DNA of 64,000 nucleotides from Vibrio maerlii (lineage in GTDB: Bacteria; Pseudomonadota; Gammaproteobacteria; Enterobacterales; Vibrionaceae), in NCBI RefSeq assembly GCF_003415655.1, contig NZ_QRHC01000003.1, positions 1 to 64,000 on the forward strand, given 5' to 3'. Under the pieces are notes generated by a model. The model had not been told where the DNA came from. It made no database searches and saw nothing but the letters and a program-made list of their open reading frames with translations. Positions 1 through 8,967 of the stretch are shown piece after piece (position 1 is the first letter of the stretch; each line of letters opens with the position of its first letter). The position numbers were made by a program, and so were the translations under genes.

Positions 1-225
1 TACACTCTTGGAACTCTTTCCATTTCGGCTGTTATTGGATTTAGAAGGTTGGTGTTTTTCATAGCCAAGATGCTCATCCATTTCAGCGTTGAGAGCAGCC
101 TCAACAGTGATCTTTTTGAGCATCTGACTGAATTCAGTTAAGTCTTCGGGAGTTTTAATTCCCTTTGCAGCTTCTTTAGCAAAAGCTTCAAGTGCTTTCT
201 TATCCATGTGCCTATCCTTAGCCAT
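1..225 (-). CDS. IS256-family transposase, N-terminal fragment (runs off the window)
   Basis: The visible 75 residues start MAKDRHMDKKALEAFAKEAA and include the family's N-terminal pattern, with VEAALNAEMDEHLGYEKH at about residues 44-61 followed by a Ser/Asn-rich stretch and NGK. IS256 transposases are DDE enzymes of about 400 residues that move the element by a copy-out mechanism through a circular intermediate. The catalytic residues lie outside the window, so intactness cannot be judged. A second in-frame ATG at 207 is an equally plausible start, because many relatives begin at MDKKALEAF. Confidence 0.88.
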   Translation of the reverse strand, partial: MAKDRHMDKKALEAFAKEAAKGIKTPEDLTEFSQMLKKITVEAALNAEMDEHLGYEKHQPSKSNNSRNGKSSKSV

Positions 226-270
226 TACGGCTTTAAGTTTAGACAGTTACACAGAATTTAAGACAGTCTC
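1..270 (-). mobile_element. IS256-family insertion sequence, transposase 5' end only
   Basis: This is one end of an insertion sequence that continues past the left edge of the window. It holds the first 75 codons of an IS256-family transposase and about 45 bp of non-coding terminus. Read on the minus strand, the terminus begins GAGACTGTCTTAAATTCTGT, which resembles the terminal inverted repeats of this family. The outer boundary is set at 270 because the adjoining sequence from 271 matches an uninterrupted element at 21692-21763. Family members usually make 8-bp target duplications, so 271-278 is the expected duplication. The other end is outside the window, so this is not verified. Confidence 0.82.
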
Positions 271-342
271 CACGTCAACCCTTTTTAGTGCGGTAGATTA
301 AAGAATCTAGATATCCAATTTTCCAGCAGCGAAGCGATCTAG
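271..342 (+). repeat. 72-bp repeated element, copy 1, cut by the IS
   Basis: This stretch matches 21692-21763 over its whole 72 bp with about ten substitutions and no gaps. Shared blocks are CACGTCAACCCTTTTTAGT, CTAGATATC and TTTTCCAGCAGCGAAGCG. The second copy is preceded by the complementary arm of a terminator-like hairpin. Here that arm is missing because the IS occupies its place. The repeat ends exactly at the stop codon of the DUF2750 gene. Confidence 0.85.
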
Positions 343-732
343 TTATCTCTTACGCTCTTGCTTGCGCAGTTCTTGTTCAAACTCATCAGGGTAAAGGATC
401 ACACCTTCCTCATTTGAATTTGGGAATACTACAACGGACAACTCATCATCCTCTAGACCGTAAGTCCAACGGCTATACCACTTTGCTGTAGATATAGGTT
501 CAGGCTTACAATGTTCCCACTCCCCCGTCGCCCACTGGCTTGCAAACTCTTCGTTTGGCCACACTGGTACACAGTCTTCATCTTCAGTGTTTAGCATTAC
601 ACAGCCATGCTCATCGGTAAGAATCCACACTTGGCGGTTGCTTACGATCTCTTTCATGCAATAGTTGAAGCGTTGCTCTTCATTCATCGCATTCACTTGT
701 TTGATTTGCTCTTCGGTCAAAGCTTGAGACAT
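343..732 (-). CDS. DUF2750 family protein
   Basis: This 129-residue soluble protein resembles the DUF2750 family, which is common in Vibrio and related gammaproteobacteria and has no established function. It is acidic and rich in aromatic residues, with conserved-looking segments RQVWILTDEHG (about residues 33-43), WPNEEFASQWA (58-68) and WTYGLEDDELSVVVFP (89-104). The C-terminus is basic (KQERKR). No signal peptide or membrane segment is visible. The upstream gap to ppaC carries the ppaC terminator, so it is probably transcribed alone. Its stop codon abuts the IS-interrupted repeat, so the insertion may affect its 3' end but does not disrupt the coding sequence. Confidence 0.8.
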   Translation of the reverse strand: MSQALTEEQIKQVNAMNEEQRFNYCMKEIVSNRQVWILTDEHGCVMLNTEDEDCVPVWPNEEFASQWATGEWEHCKPEPISTAKWYSRWTYGLEDDELSVVVFPNSNEEGVILYPDEFEQELRKQERKR

Positions 733-769
733 GATGTTCTCCGATTAAAGTAGTGATTGAGCAGCAAAT

Positions 770-800
770 AAAAAACGCCCACAAGTAAAGTGTGGGCGTT
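770..800 (-). terminator. Rho-independent terminator of ppaC
   Basis: A perfect 8-bp stem (CGCCCACA at 776-783, TGTGGGCG at 791-798) with a 7-nt loop lies 28 bp downstream of the ppaC stop. On the minus strand it is followed by a run of T. Confidence 0.85.
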
Positions 801-826
801 TATAATTATGCGTTACGAACAAGCAA

Positions 827-1732
827 TTAAGCTAGTTCACCTTGTAGCCAAGGCCAGCCTTGCTTCTTACGGCTTAGCGTATTTTCCATCATAAGCACGC
901 CATCTTTCTCGTGCTTAACTAGCTTCTCAGCCCACTCACCTTTGTATAGTAGACGAGTTTGCGCGGTTGTGATGTCTGTAAGCATTACTGCAGCGAAAGC
1001 AAGACCATCTTTCTCACAACGAGACTCTAGGTCAGCTTCAAGTGCTTCGATCATGCCATCAACTTGCTCAAGAGTTGCAAGCTCAACTTGGCCTACAACA
1101 ACGTCACGGCCGTTGAATGGGTAGCCTTTAAGATCTTTCTCTACTAGCTCAGCTGCAGATAGACCTTCGATGTTCGTCTTAGCAATTAGAAGATCTTTGA
1201 TGAATGCATCAACATCCGTTACACCAGCGATTTTAGCTAGCTCAGCAACTGCATCTTTATCTTTTTGAGTACAAGTTGGAGATGCGAAGCCTACTGTATC
1301 AGATAGGATTGCAGACATCATTAGTTTAGCAATTTGCTCAGAGATCTCGTGACCTTCGATCTTGAACATGTTGAATAGTACTGTGTTAGTACAACCTACA
1401 GGCCAGATCCAAGCTTCCATTGGGTTTACGGTCATCACATCACCTAGGCGGTGATGGTCAACGATACCTAGAATTTCTGCTTCAGCTACGTCGTCAGGCG
1501 CTTGCGCTAGATCTGAGTAATCAACTAACCAAATTTTCTCACCCGCAACAGTTGTACGTAGCTCTGGAGACTCAGCGCCAGCGACTTCTAGAATGTGTTG
1601 AGTTTCACGGTTGATCTCGCCTTGGCGAATTGGTTTTGCTTCAACACCACGAGCTTTAAGAAGCTCAGTTGCAACTAAAGCACTACAAATACTGTCACTA
1701 TCAGGGTTCTTGTGACCAACTACTAGAATCAT
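827..1732 (-). CDS. ppaC: Manganese-dependent inorganic pyrophosphatase
   Basis: This family II pyrophosphatase hydrolyses cytoplasmic PPi to two phosphates and helps drive biosynthetic reactions. It has 301 residues, the usual length. The N-terminal DHH domain carries the metal-binding pattern GHKNPDSD (His7, Asp11, Asp13), Asp71 in VDYSD and the DHH triad at 92-94. The C-terminal DHHA2 domain ends with the substrate-binding SRKKQ motif. The start at 1732 is chosen because an AGGAAAC ribosome site lies just upstream and the product begins MILVVGHKNP. A longer in-frame reading would add 18 residues with no homology. Family II enzymes are Mn/Co dependent and unrelated to the E. coli Ppa type. 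Confidence 0.95.
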   Translation of the reverse strand: MILVVGHKNPDSDSICSALVATELLKARGVEAKPIRQGEINRETQHILEVAGAESPELRTTVAGEKIWLVDYSDLAQAPDDVAEAEILGIVDHHRLGDVMTVNPMEAWIWPVGCTNTVLFNMFKIEGHEISEQIAKLMMSAILSDTVGFASPTCTQKDKDAVAELAKIAGVTDVDAFIKDLLIAKTNIEGLSAAELVEKDLKGYPFNGRDVVVGQVELATLEQVDGMIEALEADLESRCEKDGLAFAAVMLTDITTAQTRLLYKGEWAEKLVKHEKDGVLMMENTLSRKKQGWPWLQGELA

Positions 1733-1897
1733 CTTGTTTCCTATTTCACTTCCAATAATGCCTCTAAGCATTAGAGACAATTTCAATGGTCAGTACTTTA
1801 CCCTATTTTTTTGCTTTGGTCATTTCTGGTACTCATTTTCTCAGCGAACACATGTCATTTCGCAACCCGTCATTTCGCATTCGTGAAATTGTTCGAC

Positions 1898-2695
1898 TCA
1901 AGTAGGTAAAAAGCCGACATTATTATGCGTTTCTTTATCTTGATCCTTCGGAATCTGCATGTAGTCGCCATACATCATCGATAAATATTGATCATAACTC
2001 GAGATGCACCAGTACTCTCGATCTTCGAACTGATATTTCCTATAAGACTCGTATAGAGTCGAGGAGGTGTATTCTTTGTCAAGATACCGGCTACCAATAC
2101 TGACCGAATATCCCTTCGAACTATTCACCGACTGAACGCAAAGCTTCTCTATCAACGACAGCAAATAAAGTGTTGGAATCCGATTAGCGGTATTTTGGAG
2201 AGATGAATACGCTGTATCTAGCCATCGATCACAAAAGGTCTTTTTCGACCTCTGCAGCCTAACGACGGCATTCAGTAACTTCATAGTATTAAAACGTAGT
2301 TTTGAAGTCAGCTTACCGTTGCCCAAGCTATCGATTGGGAAGATATCAATATTAATACCCACTCCTTTGAGTCTGCCATTAGAGAGCTTCGTGTTATTCA
2401 ATGACAGCTTACTAAAAAGAAAAGGATAATTGTTGCGTTCACTTTTATGGTGAAAAATTGAATAACCGGAATGCTGGGCAGTAAAGTGTTTGATCAGATA
2501 GTCGTAATCTTTTCTTAGCATCATGATATCTATGTCATCATCCCAAGGAATATAGCCTTTGTGGCGAATAGCACCTAATAAAGTCCCTCCGGCCAAAGAG
2601 TATCTGAGCTTGTTTTTTTGGCAAAACTCATGCACTTCATCAAGTATTTGCATCTGAACGTTACGAAGTTCATCCATCGTTAACTCTCTCATCAT
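1898..2695 (-). CDS. LicD-family phosphotransferase
   Basis: This 265-residue protein has the LicD signature: AGGTLLGAIRHKGYIPWDDD at about residues 35-54 followed by DID, where the Asp cluster is expected to bind metal. LicD proteins transfer phosphocholine or a polyol phosphate from a CDP-linked donor to a cell-surface glycan. The gene overlaps the upstream SDR gene by 4 bp (ATGA), so the two are translationally coupled, and it is the last of three genes. The acceptor and donor are not determined by sequence. The neighbouring cytidylyltransferase makes a CDP-linked polyol or sugar a likely donor (inference). The cassette looks more AT-rich than its flanks, which suggests transfer. Confidence 0.85.
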   Translation of the reverse strand: MMRELTMDELRNVQMQILDEVHEFCQKNKLRYSLAGGTLLGAIRHKGYIPWDDDIDIMMLRKDYDYLIKHFTAQHSGYSIFHHKSERNNYPFLFSKLSLNNTKLSNGRLKGVGINIDIFPIDSLGNGKLTSKLRFNTMKLLNAVVRLQRSKKTFCDRWLDTAYSSLQNTANRIPTLYLLSLIEKLCVQSVNSSKGYSVSIGSRYLDKEYTSSTLYESYRKYQFEDREYWCISSYDQYLSMMYGDYMQIPKDQDKETHNNVGFLPT

Positions 2696-3732
2696 TCAGC
2701 CTCCATGTAAGCCAATGTCTTCTCTAACCCCTCTCGTAAAGACACTTTAGGCAGCCAACCCAAGCCTTCGATTTTTGCAACATCAAGCTTGGTTCGTTGA
2801 TACTGGCAATAGGCACTATCGCTAACAATCTTGTGCTTAACAGGAATGGTGCCTTCTTTTAAATCAGAGAGGAGGTGTGAAAGCTGGAGTATGGATATCT
2901 CCTCTGTTTCATTGGCAATATTGAACGCTTGGCCTTGCTCACCTTTTAATAACACCAACAGCATTGCAGACACAGCATCCGTCACATAACAAAAAGATCG
3001 CATGGCACTTCCATCGCTATTGAGAACTATCGGTCTAGAATGGACCACATCGCCAACAAGGTCTGACATCACTCTGCCGTCATTAAGGAACATGACGGGT
3101 CCATAGGAATGAGCAATACGAACACAACTATAAGGGACCTGATACTGTGTCGCATAAGCTTGAAGTAGGGTCTCAGCCAGTCGCTTACTTTCTGGATAAC
3201 ATGAGCGGGAATCTAACGGATCAAAGGTACCAAAATCTTGTTCGGTGAGATACTCCAAGTCTTCAACCCGGCCATACACTTCTCTCGTAGATAGGAACAT
3301 AAAATTGCGAATATTTTTATTCCGTACTAGCTCGAGTAGATTAAGTGTGCCTTGAACATTGGCTTTGATGATACCAACTGGATCATGTTTGATATGATAA
3401 GGACTCGCACTACTCGCAGCGTGCACGACGTAGTCTATGTTTCCTTTATATTGGACCGGCTCACACACATCTTGAACAACCAAGGTAATTTGGTGGAAGA
3501 TTTCAGCAAACATTCGCTTGGCTTTATCTTGATTTCTAACCAATACCACGACGTTAATACCCAGCTGATCTTTCTGGTTCAAGAAAACAAGGAAGCGAAC
3601 CAAACAGGCTGCCAACATACCCGTTCCCCCCGTTACTAGCACGGCTTTATTACTTAGTGCCTGCCAGGAGTCTAATGTCTGGTAAAGCATTTCGTTGTCT
3701 TCGTAAACAATATCCATTTGTTCTTTCATCAT
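2692..3732 (-). CDS. NAD-dependent epimerase/dehydratase (extended SDR)
   Basis: This 346-residue protein belongs to the extended short-chain dehydrogenase superfamily that acts on nucleotide sugars. The cofactor-binding turn VLVTGGTGMLA is at 31-41, with Ala replacing the usual third Gly. The catalytic YxxxK is CYPESK (Tyr179, Lys183), with a Ser/Thr in FLSTR at 147-150. HAASSASP at 104-111 matches the NAD-binding loop. It starts 3 bp after the stop of the cytidylyltransferase gene and overlaps licD by 4 bp. Similar SDRs paired with TarI-like cytidylyltransferases reduce CDP-ketose phosphates to CDP-alditols in some capsule pathways. UDP-sugar epimerase or decarboxylase activity is the alternative. 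The substrate is not assignable from sequence alone. Confidence 0.8.
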   Translation of the reverse strand: MMKEQMDIVYEDNEMLYQTLDSWQALSNKAVLVTGGTGMLAACLVRFLVFLNQKDQLGINVVVLVRNQDKAKRMFAEIFHQITLVVQDVCEPVQYKGNIDYVVHAASSASPYHIKHDPVGIIKANVQGTLNLLELVRNKNIRNFMFLSTREVYGRVEDLEYLTEQDFGTFDPLDSRSCYPESKRLAETLLQAYATQYQVPYSCVRIAHSYGPVMFLNDGRVMSDLVGDVVHSRPIVLNSDGSAMRSFCYVTDAVSAMLLVLLKGEQGQAFNIANETEEISILQLSHLLSDLKEGTIPVKHKIVSDSAYCQYQRTKLDVAKIEGLGWLPKVSLREGLEKTLAYMEAE

Positions 3733-3735
3733 GAT

Positions 3736-4452
3736 TTAACCAAATACCTGTAGGTTTTCTTGTGTATCGATGATCGCTTTGAAAATAAAGAAATCGATCG
3801 GTGAAGTGATTTTAATATTTTCTGAAATGCCTGGGACAAGGCGCACATCATGACCGTATTGGGTCATCAACGAGCACGAATCAATCGCTTCGAAGAACTG
3901 ATCTTCGAGTGCACGTCGATGAACAGAAATAATGTCTTGGAGATAAAAGCTTTGTGGTGCTTTGGCAAGGCGAGAAAGAGAGCGGTCATGAACATCTTTC
4001 ACAACATCATCGTTATCCACCAATACGAAGGTTTCAACAGGAGGACAGGTGGTAATAGCGCTACCATGGTTCTTAACTGCGTTGATATTACAATTGATAA
4101 TCTCATCGTTGATCAACGGACGAACACCATCATGGATCAAGACAATTGAATTGTGATGGAATTCTTCTTCAATCTTACACAATCCTTGAAAAATCGATTC
4201 TTGGCCTGTCTGCCCGCCGGGGATGACAAATTTCACTTTAGTGATATCAAACTTGAACAGCAGCTTATTCAAGTACTCTATCCAAGGCTCAACGCACACC
4301 ACAACCACGGCATCGATATTTGAGTTCTCTTCAAATTTCTCCAGGGTGTAGATAATAACTGGCTTGTTATACAACTCTAGGAATTGCTTTGGCTTGGTGC
4401 TGTTTTTCATCCTAGTACCCACACCACCAGCAAATATTAATGCAACATTCAT
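3736..4452 (-). CDS. IspD/TarI-family cytidylyltransferase
   Basis: This 238-residue protein has the CTP-binding N-terminus IFAGGVGTRM (residues 6-15), the KPKQF motif (20-24), HDGVRP (107-112) and KAPQSFY further on. These are hallmarks of the IspD/TarI group. The group attaches CMP to methylerythritol phosphate (IspD) or to ribitol phosphate and related polyol phosphates (TarI). Its position at the head of an SDR-LicD operon favours a TarI-like role over isoprenoid synthesis. The start at 4452 is supported by GGAGGG just upstream; the longer reading adds 17 unconserved residues. It is the promoter-proximal gene of the cassette. Confidence 0.8.
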   Translation of the reverse strand: MNVALIFAGGVGTRMKNSTKPKQFLELYNKPVIIYTLEKFEENSNIDAVVVVCVEPWIEYLNKLLFKFDITKVKFVIPGGQTGQESIFQGLCKIEEEFHHNSIVLIHDGVRPLINDEIINCNINAVKNHGSAITTCPPVETFVLVDNDDVVKDVHDRSLSRLAKAPQSFYLQDIISVHRRALEDQFFEAIDSCSLMTQYGHDVRLVPGISENIKITSPIDFFIFKAIIDTQENLQVFG

Positions 4453-4866
4453 AGCTCCCTCCAAATTGACTGACGCATCAATCCGACTGATCAATAGCAG
4501 CAAACTAAGGAAACCGCGTTAACTCAATTCAGAGTCTTCTTTGAAAGCCACAAAGAAACCTTCATTAAGTGTTAACTTAAATGCCATCAATCTGTCACAG
4601 ATAACCACTTGACATTAATGTAGCCAACATCGGTTTTCTATATCCGCGATGACTCGTAATACGCCTTTCGTACTTAATTCATGGAGTAATAAAAACAGAG
4701 TACTAGTATTGAATGATTTTAACGCTCTAAGCCGCTTTAAATGTCTTAATCTTCTCACCTTTTTGAATGAAATTTTTCTAAGTTTAGGTATTCACTGATT
4801 AAAAAAGACATAAAAAAATCCCCACAGGAAGCCCTGTGGGGATTTTTATTTTAAGCTTTTGCTTGG
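4453..4866. other. Intergenic region upstream of the LicD cassette
   Basis: This 414-bp gap lies between the first cassette gene and the torA stop. It is AT-rich and has no plausible coding sequence. It must contain the cassette promoter on the minus strand, but I could not single out convincing -35 and -10 boxes. The torA terminator occupies 4817-4844. Confidence 0.6.
4817..4844 (-). terminator. Rho-independent terminator after torA
   Basis: A perfect 12-bp stem (AATCCCCACAGG / CCTGTGGGGATT) with a 4-nt loop has A and T tracts on its two sides. It lies 23 bp beyond the torA stop and could act in both directions. Confidence 0.9.
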
Positions 4867-7338
4867 TTACGCTACTTCGATTGGTCCACCGAATGATGTT
4901 ACAGGCGGTAGCTTACCAGTGAACTTCTCGAAATCTACTAGACACGTGTTCGCAGACGTTGCCTGTGCGAGCTCAGAAGAACCGATATCCTGAGTTAGTG
5001 TGTTTGGATCGCCGTAAGTATCTAGCGCGCCCACTTTCTCGTTAATCGGACCGTACCAAGCACCTTCTTCGATACGTACAACACCAGGAGCGTAGCTATC
5101 CATTAGAACAGCGCCTGCTAGTAGTTGACCACGATCGTTGAATACACGTACTACATCCCCATCCTTGATGCCTTTCTTCTTAGCATCTGTTGGGTTGATG
5201 TAGATTGGCTCACGACCTTGTACTGCATATGTTGCACGAAACTCTTCTGACTCACACATTTGCGAGTGAAGACGCTTGTCTGGGTGACAAGATTGTAGCC
5301 AGTACGGATGTTTATCAGAGCCAGGACCACCGTGTGAACGCTCAGATTTTTCGAACCACATTGGATGTTCTTGACAGAATTCGTAACCCATGTTGCCAAC
5401 AGTACGGCTTGTGATTTCGATGAAACCAGAAGGAGTACCTAGTGCGTTAATCTCCGGGTCTTCACGGAATGAAGCGTGACGAGTCCATGGCTTACCTTTG
5501 CCGAAATCTAGGAAACCTTTCTCCCAAAACTCAGCAAACTCTGGCATCTCGAAGCTGCCTTCATTTGAAGCGCGACAGTTGTCATAAAGTGATTTAATCC
5601 ACTGCATTTCGTCCATACCACGTGTGTAATCGTCGTAACGACCCCAACGCTTAGTTAGGTTAGACATAATTTCGAAGTCAGTCTTTGACTGGAACAGTGG
5701 GTCCACTAGTTTTTGCATCGCGATTAGACCACGACCTGAGTATGCGCCATAACCATCAATATCATTGCGCTCAAACTGAGTACATGCAGGCAGAACGATA
5801 TCAGAGTGACGACACGTCGCCGTCCAAGCAAAATCAACAGCGACTACCGTTTGTAGGCTCTTGAATGCTTTACGCATCTTGTTGCGATCTTGATGGTGAT
5901 GCCAAGGGTTGTTACCACTGAATACCATCATCTTCACGTCTGGAAGTGTTACTGTCGCGCCATTCGCTTTGATTTTCTTACCTGGTTCTAGCAGGCTATC
6001 AACCCAACGAGCAACCGGAATTACACGGCTGTAACCGTTGTAATCTGTATTCGTGTGCTTAGGCGATTGACCTTGGTCGATGTTCAACGGGAAAGAACCC
6101 GGAGCAGCGAAACCAGTTGAAGATACACCGATACCAGAGTAGTGGTGACCGTAAGAAATACCACCGCCAGGTAGACCAATTTGGCCAACCATTGCTGCGA
6201 TAACTGCACACATCCAGTATGGCTGTTCACCATGTTCTTGACGTTGAATACTCCAACCTACAAGAATCTGTGTACGACCGTTGACTAACATTTTAGCAAA
6301 GTCACGGATAGAGTCCGCGCTTGCACCACAGATAGCAGATGCCCACTCAGGTGTCTTCTCAACTTTATCTTTCGTTTCACCTTGAACGTACTTGATAAAG
6401 TCTTCAAAACCTAGGCAGTAAGTATCAATGAACTTCTTGTCGTATAGGTCTTCGTTGTAAAGAACATGAGCCACACCTAGCATAAACGCCACGTCAGTTT
6501 GTGGGTTGATGTAGAACTGTTCGTTTTCTAGGTAACGACCTGTTTTGTTCTTAACAGGGTCAACAGAAACAACGTTGATTTCTTTGTTAGCAACTTTTTC
6601 TTTCAGCTGCTCTAGGTATGCAAATGACTCGTGAGTTTCACATGTCCAGCCTACTTGCAGGTTCTTAACTGGATCGTTACCCCAAAGAACAATGTTGTCA
6701 CTGTTTTCTAGGATAAGTTCCCAAGATGTACCTTGTGCGTAAACCTCAGTAGAACCTAATACGTAAGGCATGATCGTTTGACCAGCACCTGTCGAGTAGT
6801 CACCGATTTTCTTCACTGAGTAACCGTGAAGCGCCATTGCACGCTGCATGTGGTTATTACAGCTGTGGAACTGACCTGTTTGTCTCCAACCAGTTTGACC
6901 TGTGTGAAGTGCCCATGGACCGTAATCTTTCTGTACGCGCTCTAGCTCGCGGTAGAAAAGATCCAGAGCTTCGTCCCAAGTTACACGGATGAAACGGTTG
7001 TTACCACGTGTATCTGCACTGTATTTGTGCTTCTTCAACCAATCTAGGCGAACCATTGGGTAACGCACACGAGATGGGCTGTAGATAATGCCTTTGATAC
7101 CGTTCAACATTTCTGTTGGGTGCTTATCAAGCTCTAGAGGTTTAATCTCTTGTACTTTACCTGCGTACACTCGAGCGCGGAATGCGCCCCAGTGTGAACC
7201 TGATACTTTCCAAGTGCCTTCTGTTTTAGCCGCTTCATTCGCGCTAGCTAAAGTAGGTGCTAATAAGCTTGAACCGATGACCGATGCAGCACTCGTTGTC
7301 GCGACACCTTTCAGAAAACTTCTTCTTGTAATTGCCAT
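4867..7338 (-). CDS. torA: Trimethylamine-N-oxide reductase, catalytic subunit
   Basis: This periplasmic molybdoenzyme reduces TMAO to trimethylamine as the terminal step of anaerobic respiration. It has 823 residues, close to E. coli TorA. A twin-arginine signal (TRRSFLKG, residues 4-11) directs folded, cofactor-loaded enzyme through Tat. The DMSO-reductase-family fold is shown by GDYSTGAGQ (179-187), with Ser182 as the expected molybdenum ligand, and by downstream motifs such as WGNDPVKN and [11 protein letters not shown]. It is the last gene of torECA. TorC supplies electrons. The chaperone TorD is encoded separately at 22946-23602. Expression is presumably induced by TMAO through TorR. 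Confidence 0.96.
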   Translation of the reverse strand: MAITRRSFLKGVATTSAASVIGSSLLAPTLASANEAAKTEGTWKVSGSHWGAFRARVYAGKVQEIKPLELDKHPTEMLNGIKGIIYSPSRVRYPMVRLDWLKKHKYSADTRGNNRFIRVTWDEALDLFYRELERVQKDYGPWALHTGQTGWRQTGQFHSCNNHMQRAMALHGYSVKKIGDYSTGAGQTIMPYVLGSTEVYAQGTSWELILENSDNIVLWGNDPVKNLQVGWTCETHESFAYLEQLKEKVANKEINVVSVDPVKNKTGRYLENEQFYINPQTDVAFMLGVAHVLYNEDLYDKKFIDTYCLGFEDFIKYVQGETKDKVEKTPEWASAICGASADSIRDFAKMLVNGRTQILVGWSIQRQEHGEQPYWMCAVIAAMVGQIGLPGGGISYGHHYSGIGVSSTGFAAPGSFPLNIDQGQSPKHTNTDYNGYSRVIPVARWVDSLLEPGKKIKANGATVTLPDVKMMVFSGNNPWHHHQDRNKMRKAFKSLQTVVAVDFAWTATCRHSDIVLPACTQFERNDIDGYGAYSGRGLIAMQKLVDPLFQSKTDFEIMSNLTKRWGRYDDYTRGMDEMQWIKSLYDNCRASNEGSFEMPEFAEFWEKGFLDFGKGKPWTRHASFREDPEINALGTPSGFIEITSRTVGNMGYEFCQEHPMWFEKSERSHGGPGSDKHPYWLQSCHPDKRLHSQMCESEEFRATYAVQGREPIYINPTDAKKKGIKDGDVVRVFNDRGQLLAGAVLMDSYAPGVVRIEEGAWYGPINEKVGALDTYGDPNTLTQDIGSSELAQATSANTCLVDFEKFTGKLPPVTSFGGPIEVA

Positions 7339-7362
7339 TGTGTTACTCCAATTGACGTCTTA

Positions 7363-8544
7363 TTAGTGATGGCCTTCAGAAAAATCTGATGAGTGCTTCT
7401 GTAGATACTTAAGAACAAGTGCTTCTGTATCAGTGTCGAAGTTAACGAATGCGATCATACCATCTAGCATGCCTACCCAACCGTTAGCACTAAAGTGCGC
7501 TTCATCAGGCTGTGAGTGACATGTTGAACAGTTAGACTGGTATGCTTGGCCTGCTGCATCCCAGATTGGGTCATAGTTATCAACCATAGATTCTTTCTTC
7601 ATCCATAGCGCTAGGTTAACTTGTTCCCATGGAAGACCTGTTAGTTCGTCTTCTTTCTGTTCACCAACAGTGATAACGTCGCTTTGAGATACTTCTTTGG
7701 TCAAGATTGCAGTAGAAATGTTCATACCGAAATCTTCTTGAATTACACGACCGAAACCTTTCGACTTACGCCAGCCATCGATCTGAACCTTGATCATGTC
7801 GCCTTTTTCGTCGATCACGGCAACTTTACTTGCTGGGCTTAGCAGACCAGCTTCAACTTCAGCCGTTTCATCTGTGTACATTGGAAGGTGACGGATAGAG
7901 ATCACATCAGAACCATTCGCGTAAGAAGTGCTACCTGCCACTTGCTCAAGATCACCAACGATACCGCTCGCTGAATCCATATCTAGTGGAAGGTTGTGTG
8001 CGATACCTTTATGACAGTCAACACAGCTTTGGTCTCGTTCCGCAGCATTCTTCATTTGAATACGTGCAGTAGGACGCATGTTTTCGAAGTCCATAGAGTC
8101 GTAGTTGTGACAGTTCTTACACTCTAGAGATTTGTTTGCAGAGAAACGATCCCATTCGTGTTTTGCGAGCTCAATACGACGCTCTTCAAAGTGACCTGGT
8201 TCATCGTAGTTACCAAATACTTGTGCGAATACTTCCTTAGAAGCTTGCATCTTACGAGCGATCTTAGCCGTCCATTCATGAGGAACGTGACAGTCAGGAC
8301 AAGTTGCACGTACACCTGATGTGTTTTTCCAGTGAACTGTTTCTTGTAGCTCTACGTAAACATTGTCACGCATGGTGTGACAGCTTACACAGAACTCTTC
8401 TGTGTTGGTTGCTTCTAGTGCAGTGTTAAAACCACCCCAGAAGATAACGCCGGCAATAAAACCACCCATGGTTAGTACACCCAAACTGATGTGTACTGCT
8501 GGGCGTGTCATAGTGCGCCAAATTTTAACTAAAAATGATTTCAT
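7363..8544 (-). CDS. torC: Pentaheme c-type cytochrome TorC
   Basis: TorC is a membrane-anchored periplasmic cytochrome that passes electrons from the quinol pool to TorA. The 393-residue product has one N-terminal membrane segment (about residues 16-38) and five CXXCH heme-binding motifs at 52-56, 82-86, 142-146, 174-178 and 339-343. The first four form the NapC/NirT-like tetraheme domain. The fifth sits in the C-terminal TorC-specific domain. The gene lies 24 bp upstream of torA and 52 bp downstream of torE. Both the five-heme count and the length fit TorC rather than NapC. Confidence 0.96.
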   Translation of the reverse strand: MKSFLVKIWRTMTRPAVHISLGVLTMGGFIAGVIFWGGFNTALEATNTEEFCVSCHTMRDNVYVELQETVHWKNTSGVRATCPDCHVPHEWTAKIARKMQASKEVFAQVFGNYDEPGHFEERRIELAKHEWDRFSANKSLECKNCHNYDSMDFENMRPTARIQMKNAAERDQSCVDCHKGIAHNLPLDMDSASGIVGDLEQVAGSTSYANGSDVISIRHLPMYTDETAEVEAGLLSPASKVAVIDEKGDMIKVQIDGWRKSKGFGRVIQEDFGMNISTAILTKEVSQSDVITVGEQKEDELTGLPWEQVNLALWMKKESMVDNYDPIWDAAGQAYQSNCSTCHSQPDEAHFSANGWVGMLDGMIAFVNFDTDTEALVLKYLQKHSSDFSEGHH

Positions 8545-8596
8545 GTTTAGCTCTCTTCAAAAAATTCAATCAAAAATGTGGATGAGCAGGTAGCAA

Positions 8597-8776
8597 TTAA
8601 ATGCCGTGTGCGCCAGGAGGACCAAAGAAGAACACTTGAAGCATCCAAACGATGAATCCATAGCCGCCAACTACAGCAACACTCAAGATTGGGAAGAGAA
8701 CGACTGCGATGAAGAGGAATGACTTCCACTCCAGAGAGCGTTTTTCGCCACTTTCTATTTTATTAACATCACTCAT
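8597..8776 (-). CDS. torE: TorE/NapE-family small membrane protein
   Basis: This 59-residue protein starts MSDVNKIESGEKRSLEWKSF and has one hydrophobic segment (about residues 20-50) rich in Val, Ile and Phe, ending FFFGPPGAHGI. That tail pattern is typical of TorE/NapE proteins, which accompany the Tor or Nap cytochromes in Vibrio and Shewanella. The role is unclear; a part in assembly or stabilisation of the membrane cytochrome is assumed. It is the first gene of the tor operon, with only 52 bp to torC. The stop codon is the TAA read from 8599 to 8597. Confidence 0.88.
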   Translation of the reverse strand: MSDVNKIESGEKRSLEWKSFLFIAVVLFPILSVAVVGGYGFIVWMLQVFFFGPPGAHGI

Positions 8777-8967
8777 ACATTTGCCTATTTTGTACTGTGC
8801 AATTCAATTTAGTTTAGCTCAATGAGCTGAACCTATAACAACTTCTGCCACGAATCTTAAACCATACAAAATCTAAGGTTCAACGGGTAAACCCTTATCA
8901 AACCTAGTTATTCAATACTTTTTTGAGCTGAAACGGAGATGTGTTTGATTAACATTTCATGTGTAAA

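Noticed and set aside
3736..4452. IspD of the isoprenoid pathway
   Set aside because: The operon partners (SDR and LicD) point to a polyol or sugar cytidylyltransferase; ispD normally lies with ispF and ftsB.
5151..5414. Antisense frames within torA
   Set aside because: Shadows of torA with no supporting features.
8547..8729. A 60-residue frame upstream of torC
   Set aside because: It is out of frame with torE, which has the better start, family-like sequence and operon spacing.
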